Of a stretch of DNA of 64,000 nucleotides, positions 60,551 to 64,000 are shown in pieces. The translations under genes were made by a program, and so were the position numbers. Within the stretch, counting starts at the first letter, position 1, and every line of letters starts with the position of its first letter. Source of the DNA: 67-14 sp020438345 (GTDB lineage: Bacteria > Actinomycetota > Thermoleophilia > Solirubrobacterales > 70-9). The stretch spans positions 9,948-73,947 of the forward strand of contig CALMSY010000013.1 in assembly GCA_937872475.1 (NCBI GenBank), given 5' to 3'. Under the pieces are notes generated by a model, which saw only the letters and a program-made list of their open reading frames with translations, was not told the DNA's origin and made no database searches.

Positions 60551-61042
60551 TCAGATCGCGCTGCCCGCTCCGTTGAGGAAGGTGATCAGAGCCTCGGCCC
60601 CGTTGCGCTGGGAGGGTCCCCCAGCCAGGCCGCCAAGCATCCCCTCGCCGGTCATCAACATCAGCTTGAACTTGTCTCCGTCCGTGGTTTTCAGCTTCAC
60701 TTCAATCGAGCTGGCGTCCATGATCAGCGAGGTTGGCGAGCTGCCCATCCCCCCGCCACCGCCGTAACTGCCCTTGGTGATCGCTTCCTTCCGGATGAAG
60801 ACCGGATCCTCGCCAGACAACTTGCCCTTGCGGTCGAGCGGCTGGATGACCAGCCGGCTTCCGGTGACTCCGAGCGCGCTGACAGTCTGCTTGAACATGC
60901 TGCGCTGCCAGTTCACAGCGGCCACACCGAGCAGCTCTTCGCCCGGGTCGATTAGTGAACGAAGGTGGTCGCCGTGAATTCTCTCGAAATCGTTCTTCCG
61001 TTCCTTCTCCGGCTTGCCTGTTGCCTTCGGTTTGAGTTCCAT
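60551..61042 (-). CDS. Hypothetical protein with PH-like fold features
   Basis: The 163-residue soluble protein has a charged N-terminus (KPKATGKPEKERKNDF), alternating strands (VTGSRLVIQPLDRKGKLSG; SSIEVKLKTTDGDKFKLMLM) and a Gly-rich loop (YGGGGGMGSSP). This beta-rich pattern with a final helix recalls bacterial PH-like domains, but I do not recognise the family. The start has AGGAG eight bases upstream that overlaps the stop of the preceding gene, so it is probably cotranscribed with the SnoaL-like gene. Confidence 0.6.
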   Translation of the reverse strand: MELKPKATGKPEKERKNDFERIHGDHLRSLIDPGEELLGVAAVNWQRSMFKQTVSALGVTGSRLVIQPLDRKGKLSGEDPVFIRKEAITKGSYGGGGGMGSSPTSLIMDASSIEVKLKTTDGDKFKLMLMTGEGMLGGLAGGPSQRNGAEALITFLNGAGSAI

Positions 61043-61043
61043 T

Positions 61044-61457
61044 TCAGCTCCTGATCACGTATGAGGTGTACTTGCTGATCGGTTCGTCGGGACCTGTCCC
61101 GCTGAACTCGTAGATGTCACAGAATGCGAACTTCGACCCGCTTTCCATCTCGTAGCTTCCATCCACAGCGGCCGCGTCCTCGTGGACGATGATCCTGTCC
61201 AGCACCACTTTCCGGGCTTTCTTGCCGGCCATTGAGCCGAACCAGTCCCGCATCCCTTCCCGACCTCCAATTGTCACTTCGCCGACCAGGGTCCATTCGA
61301 CATCCTCGGTCACGTATTCAAGGGTCGCTTCGACATCTCCGTTGATGAAGGCGAGATTGAAGTCACGCAACCAGGCTCTTCTCGACGACCTTTCGCAGTC
61401 CGCGTTTATGACGACCTCCGTCCCTCCGATCGGTATCCCCCGCTCCACTTCGTTCAT
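61044..61457 (-). CDS. SnoaL/NTF2-like protein
   Basis: The 137-residue protein has the NTF2-like alpha+beta cone: helix FNLAFINGDVEATLEYVTED, VEWTLVGEVTIGGREGMRDW, and strands RKVVLDRIIVHEDAAAVDGS and FAFCDIYEFSG. Members are small-ligand-binding proteins or isomerases; the reaction is not predictable. ATG 61457 lies 21 bp from the divergent ZIP gene start. Confidence 0.8.
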   Translation of the reverse strand: MNEVERGIPIGGTEVVINADCERSSRRAWLRDFNLAFINGDVEATLEYVTEDVEWTLVGEVTIGGREGMRDWFGSMAGKKARKVVLDRIIVHEDAAAVDGSYEMESGSKFAFCDIYEFSGTGPDEPISKYTSYVIRS

Positions 61458-61478
61458 GCGTTTAACCTAACCGCCACC

Positions 61479-62201
61479 TTGATTGAACTCATCCTCCTGG
61501 CTTCAGCTACAGCAGTCGCGACCGGCCTGGGGGCGATTCCCGTGATGTTGCTGGGGGACCGGGCCCAGTCAATGGTCCCGCTCCTCCTCGGGATCGCGGG
61601 CGGAGTGATGGCGGTAGCTTCGATTATGGGCTTGATCATCCCGGCCTTCGACCGGGGCACTCCCTTCGAGGTGCTGGGCGGGCTTGCGATCGGTGTGGCC
61701 TTTCTCTCCCTGGCCCGTCGCTTCCTCAGCCAGATGCCCCGTGACTTCAGCCAGGCAGGCGGCAGGACCGGCCTGCTTGTCTTTCTTGTTCTGTTGGTCC
61801 ACAGCCTGCCGGAGGGATTCGCGGTCGGCACCGCATATGAGGCCGATCCGGCCCAGCTCGGGATTTTCGTGGTTATCGCAATCGCAATCCAGAACATTCC
61901 CGAGGGCACCAGTGTCGCCATCCCCCTGGCTGCGTCAGGGGCCTCCGGCAATCGTCAGTTCTGGATGGCGGTTGCGAGCTCGGTGCCCCAGCCGATCGGT
62001 GCGGTGATCGCTTTTCTGCTCGTCCAGGAAATCTCGGCTCTCCTGCCCGTCTCTTTCGGCTTCGCGGCCGGTGCGATGCTCGCCCTGACCCTGGTCGAGA
62101 TCGTCCCCGATGCCTGGCGTGGCGATCGGCGCCAGACCGTCATCGGCCTGGGCTGCTCAATCCCGGCCATGATCGCCCTCAGTCTGTTGCTGGGGGTTTG
62201 A
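61479..62201 (+). CDS. ZIP family metal permease
   Basis: The 240-residue membrane protein has eight or so helices and the ZIP metal-site motifs VHSLPEGFAVGTAY and IQNIPEGTSVAIPLAAS, plus GFAAGAMLALTLVEIVPDAW. ZIP proteins import divalent metals such as zinc or iron, or work as bidirectional channels. The start is TTG 61479 with no obvious ribosome site and a short distance to the divergent gene, so the mRNA may be leaderless. The 100 bp after it hold an imperfect GC-rich hairpin (62231-62272) that may act as terminator. Confidence 0.88.
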   Translation: MIELILLASATAVATGLGAIPVMLLGDRAQSMVPLLLGIAGGVMAVASIMGLIIPAFDRGTPFEVLGGLAIGVAFLSLARRFLSQMPRDFSQAGGRTGLLVFLVLLVHSLPEGFAVGTAYEADPAQLGIFVVIAIAIQNIPEGTSVAIPLAASGASGNRQFWMAVASSVPQPIGAVIAFLLVQEISALLPVSFGFAAGAMLALTLVEIVPDAWRGDRRQTVIGLGCSIPAMIALSLLLGV

Positions 62202-62302
62202 ACGGACGGCACTTCCTGAACCTGACAGGGCCGGTCCGCCGGACGGATGGTTCTCCCCCCGGCGGGTCCGGTCGCAAAATCAGCCGTTCAGCCTTCAGCC
62301 GC

Positions 62303-62764
62303 TCAGCCGGCGCATTCGGTCAAACCGTAGTCCGATGCCAGCCTGTTCGCCTGGGCGAAAGGATCGGCGTTTCCGGCCAGTGAGGCAGGGTCGGCCTTCG
62401 CCTCGTCGAGCCCCTCCTGGGCGGCATCGAGAATCGCGTTGACCTGTTCAACCTCATCTTCCGGCACGTCAAGCGCTTCGATGTCGCTCACTTGCTGTTC
62501 GACTTCGGGAATCAATGTCCCGGTCACGAAAGATTCGATATCGGCCTCGGTAGGTTGCTGCCCACCCGAGAAGGCTTCGTTTTCCGCAGCTTCGATCTTC
62601 GCATTGCTCTCGGCACAGATCGCGTTCGCCTGGGCCACAAAATCAGCCTTGGTGATCGAATCCGACGAAGAATCATCAGACGGGCTGCCATCAGACCCGC
62701 AACCCGCCACGCCAAGCGCGACGACCAGCAGGATCGAACAAGCCCCTGCTTTCAATAACTTCAT
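62303..62764 (-). CDS. Small lipoprotein, unknown function
   Basis: The 153-residue product has a lipobox (VALGVAGC), then an Asp/Ser-rich linker (GSPSDDSSSDS) and an acidic helical domain with three Cys overall (lipid Cys, AICAES and LTECAG). The helical part (FVAQANAICAESNAKIEAAE; PEDEVEQVNAILDAAQEGLD) resembles many small actinobacterial lipoproteins of unknown role. Confidence 0.8.
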   Translation of the reverse strand: MKLLKAGACSILLVVALGVAGCGSDGSPSDDSSSDSITKADFVAQANAICAESNAKIEAAENEAFSGGQQPTEADIESFVTGTLIPEVEQQVSDIEALDVPEDEVEQVNAILDAAQEGLDEAKADPASLAGNADPFAQANRLASDYGLTECAG

Positions 62765-62885
62765 GCTCCCCCTTCGGTTGACTGGTCTCGATTCAACCTA
62801 TCCGCAATGGCCGATGCGGAACAGATCTGGAGCCAGCAACCCACCTCTGACCATGCTCGTCCGAAACACCGGAACCACGGTCCAA

Positions 62886-62959
62886 TCGGGGCGACTGGAT
62901 TTGAACCAGCGACCTTTCGACCCCCAGTCGAATGCGCTACCAAACTGCGCCACGCCCCG
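62886..62959 (-). tRNA. tRNA-Pro (anticodon GGG)
   Basis: The 74-base gene folds with acceptor CGGGGCG/CGCCCCG, D arm GCGCAGTTTGGTAGCGC, anticodon stem TTCGA/TCGAA with loop CTGGGGG (GGG) and T arm GCTGG-TTCAAAT-CCAG. It reads CCC/CCU. No CCA is encoded. Confidence 0.96.
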
Positions 62960-63020
62960 TGCGTGAGCGGGGACTTTACCGGGAGACGGCCCGACGGGAG
63001 CGGCTGGCGTCTAGCGACGA

Positions 63021-63091
63021 AGCGGGTGACGGGAGTCGAACCCGCCCTAGGAGCTTGGAAGGCTCCTGTGCAACCGATACACCTCACCCGC
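63021..63091 (-). tRNA. tRNA-Gly (anticodon TCC)
   Basis: The 71-base gene has acceptor GCGGGTG/CACCCGC with T73, anticodon stem AGGAGC/GCTCCT with loop CTTCCAA (TCC), and T arm CGGG-TTCGACT-CCCG. Base 8 is A instead of the usual T. It reads GGA/GGG. Confidence 0.94.
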
Positions 63092-63160
63092 AGAGTGAAA
63101 CTGGCCTCGGATTATAGAGACCGTCGTCCCGGCATCCCGTCTTGAAATCAGCCCGGGAAG

Positions 63161-63234
63161 CGGGGCACCTAGGACTCGAACCTAGAACCTTCGGCTTTGG
63201 AGGCCGCTGCGCTCGCCAATTGCGCCAGTGCCCC
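63161..63234 (-). tRNA. tRNA-Trp (anticodon CCA)
   Basis: The 74-base gene has acceptor GGGGCAC/GTGCCCC with discriminator G, D arm GCGCAATTGGCGAGCGC, anticodon loop CTCCAAA (CCA) and T arm TAGG-TTCGAGT-CCTA. It reads UGG. Confidence 0.95.
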
Positions 63235-63314
63235 GGAATCGACAATCCTACTGCGTTGCCGCTCAGCGAGTTGGTCCGCGAGACCGATGCGACGTCCGCC
63301 AAGGTTGCGAACAT

Positions 63315-63763
63315 ATGTTCGTGCCAAATTTGCTTTCGTCGGAGCTTCGAGAGGCAGTCCTGCCACTACTTGGCAGTCAATTGTCGGTTTGCGAGATTTC
63401 TCGTCGAACTGGAGTCGGGCGTTCTACGGTTCATCGGTGGCGGCACCATGGCGTTCCAAGCCCACCTGCCCAGGAAACGACCGAGATCGTTGACGAGCAT
63501 CCGAGGGCCTTCATCTGTGGCCTGATTCATTCGGACGGTTCACGGTGCATGAACACCTTCAAGATGAACCTGAAGGACGGGCCGAAGGAGTACTCGTATC
63601 CGCGCTACTTCTTCACAACTACTCGACCGACATCCAGGCCATCTTCTGCCGGAGCTGCGATCAGATTGGGATCCGGTGGAGCCGGTCGAACTGGCGGAAC
63701 ATCTCGGCCTCCCACCGGACCAGCGTCGCCCTGCTCGACGAGTTTGTGGGACCGAAGCAGTGA
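63315..63763 (+). pseudogene. Frameshifted, truncated HTH plus homing-endonuclease-like protein
   Basis: From ATG 63315 the reading encodes a helix-turn-helix (LSVCEISRRTGVGRSTVHRW) and then joins abruptly to the C-terminal half of the LAGLIDADG-like protein common in Actinobacteria (PRAFICGLIHSDGSR; KEYSYPRYFF). At 63615-63616 the frame breaks: after YFF the homologous text continues one base off (NYSTDIQAIFCRSCDQIGIR; WRNISASHRTSVALLDEFVG) up to TGA at 63763. A single deleted base explains the break, and the first LAGLIDADG half is missing. It is a decayed mobile gene next to three tRNA genes, or less likely a programmed frameshift. Confidence 0.65.
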
Positions 63764-63820
63764 GCGCATTATTGTTTAGTGAGTTACTCGGGAATGAAAG
63801 GCACTGGATTGAGTGAAGCG

Positions 63821-64000
63821 ATGAAGGTCATTTCTGTACTCGGCAGCGTCACCTCACCCGGGCGAATGCACCGCGCGTTGAACGAGGCACTCGACCGGAC
63901 CGGCGAAGCGGAAATCAGCCGCGTCGACCTGGCTGAACTCGAGATCGGCTTAGCCGACGGAACGCCGCTCGACCAGCTCGAAGACGACACGGCCGAGGTG
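63821..64000 (+). CDS. NADPH-dependent FMN reductase-like flavoprotein, N-terminus (cut by the window edge)
   Basis: Sixty codons are present. The start KVISVLGSVTSPGRMHRAL has the phosphate-binding loop of flavodoxin-like NAD(P)H-dependent FMN reductases, and VDLAELEIGLADGTP matches the next strand. It would reduce FMN or a quinone/azo substrate. ATG 63821 follows GAGTGAAG; an in-frame ATG at 63794 is possible. Confidence 0.7.
   Translation, partial: MKVISVLGSVTSPGRMHRALNEALDRTGEAEISRVDLAELEIGLADGTPLDQLEDDTAEV

Noticed and set aside
63142..63525. An open + strand frame of about 127 codons.
   Set aside because: Its first part is the antisense of tRNA-Trp (peptide text typical of tRNA shadows) and the rest is out of frame with the endonuclease-like gene.
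63784..63990. A - strand open frame of 68 codons at the right edge.
   Set aside because: It is the antisense of the FMN reductase-like gene, which has a recognisable motif on the + strand.

Overview
The window is high-GC DNA from a free-living actinobacterium, most likely of the class Thermoleophilia (Solirubrobacter/Conexibacter-like). The basis is indirect: a secreted collagen-like protein with the 'YANVV...ALFLALGGVAYA' leader common in that class, MCE proteins, DtxR-type iron boxes, many GTG/TTG starts and tightly overlapping operons. No phage or insertion sequence is intact. One decayed homing-endonuclease-like gene lies beside a tRNA cluster.

Layout. 1-2.0 kb (-): DUF192 protein, OmpR-type regulator, histidine kinase and the start of a probable CpaB-like pilus protein. 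2.1-2.6 kb (+): unknown protein. 2.6-12.85 kb (-): one long co-directional run. It starts with a cobalamin riboswitch, followed by a secreted DUF4430 protein, a DUF4430 lipoprotein, EcfT, a fused double EcfA ATPase, and an ECF S component fused to an extracellular squalene-cyclase/transcobalamin-like barrel. Downstream come glpD, a transaldolase and a strongly divergent Rho. 12.9-15.3 kb (+): DedA protein and a DUF11 surface protein. 15.3-17.7 kb: a flavin amine oxidase whose modules are in circularly permuted order, a possible structured RNA, tRNA-Leu(CAG) and a small secreted protein. 17.8-18.6 kb: exonuclease III. 18.7-23.5 kb (-): four tandem paralogous secreted proteins of unknown function. 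23.7-32.6 kb (-): six translationally coupled MCE proteins. 32.6-36.3 kb (-): a large secreted alpha/beta hydrolase and an M23 peptidase. 36.5-42.2 kb: type III glutamine synthetase, 2TM protein, L,D-transpeptidase lipoprotein, class III alcohol dehydrogenase and a metallo-beta-lactamase hydrolase. 42.3-43.2 kb: collagen-like protein. 43.3-50.9 kb: an iron-regulated heme locus (HmuTUV-like ABC transporter, two HtaA-domain proteins, an anchored PKD-like protein, and a divergent HugZ-type heme-degrading protein). 50.9-54.8 kb: glutathione peroxidase, FG-GAP surface protein, HMG-CoA reductase. 54.8-58.2 kb (-): quinol NO reductase, a Cys-rich membrane protein and a hemerythrin. 58.3-62.8 kb: P450, 1-Cys peroxiredoxin, small proteins, ZIP transporter, lipoprotein. 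62.9-64 kb: tRNA-Pro, -Gly, -Trp, the broken endonuclease-like gene and the start of an FMN reductase.

The most interesting system is the riboswitch-controlled ECF operon at 6.4-12.85 kb. Vertebrate intrinsic factor/transcobalamin binds B12 between an alpha6/alpha6 barrel and a DUF4430-like beta domain. Here the same two domain types occur on separate polypeptides, the barrel being fused directly to the membrane transporter and the beta domains supplied as a lipoprotein and a secreted protein. Other strong leads are the circularly permuted amine oxidase, the Rho paralogue lacking the Walker A lysine, the four-gene tandem family, and the NO-reductase operon with an unknown Cys4 membrane protein. 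All functions are read from sequence; no database search was run.
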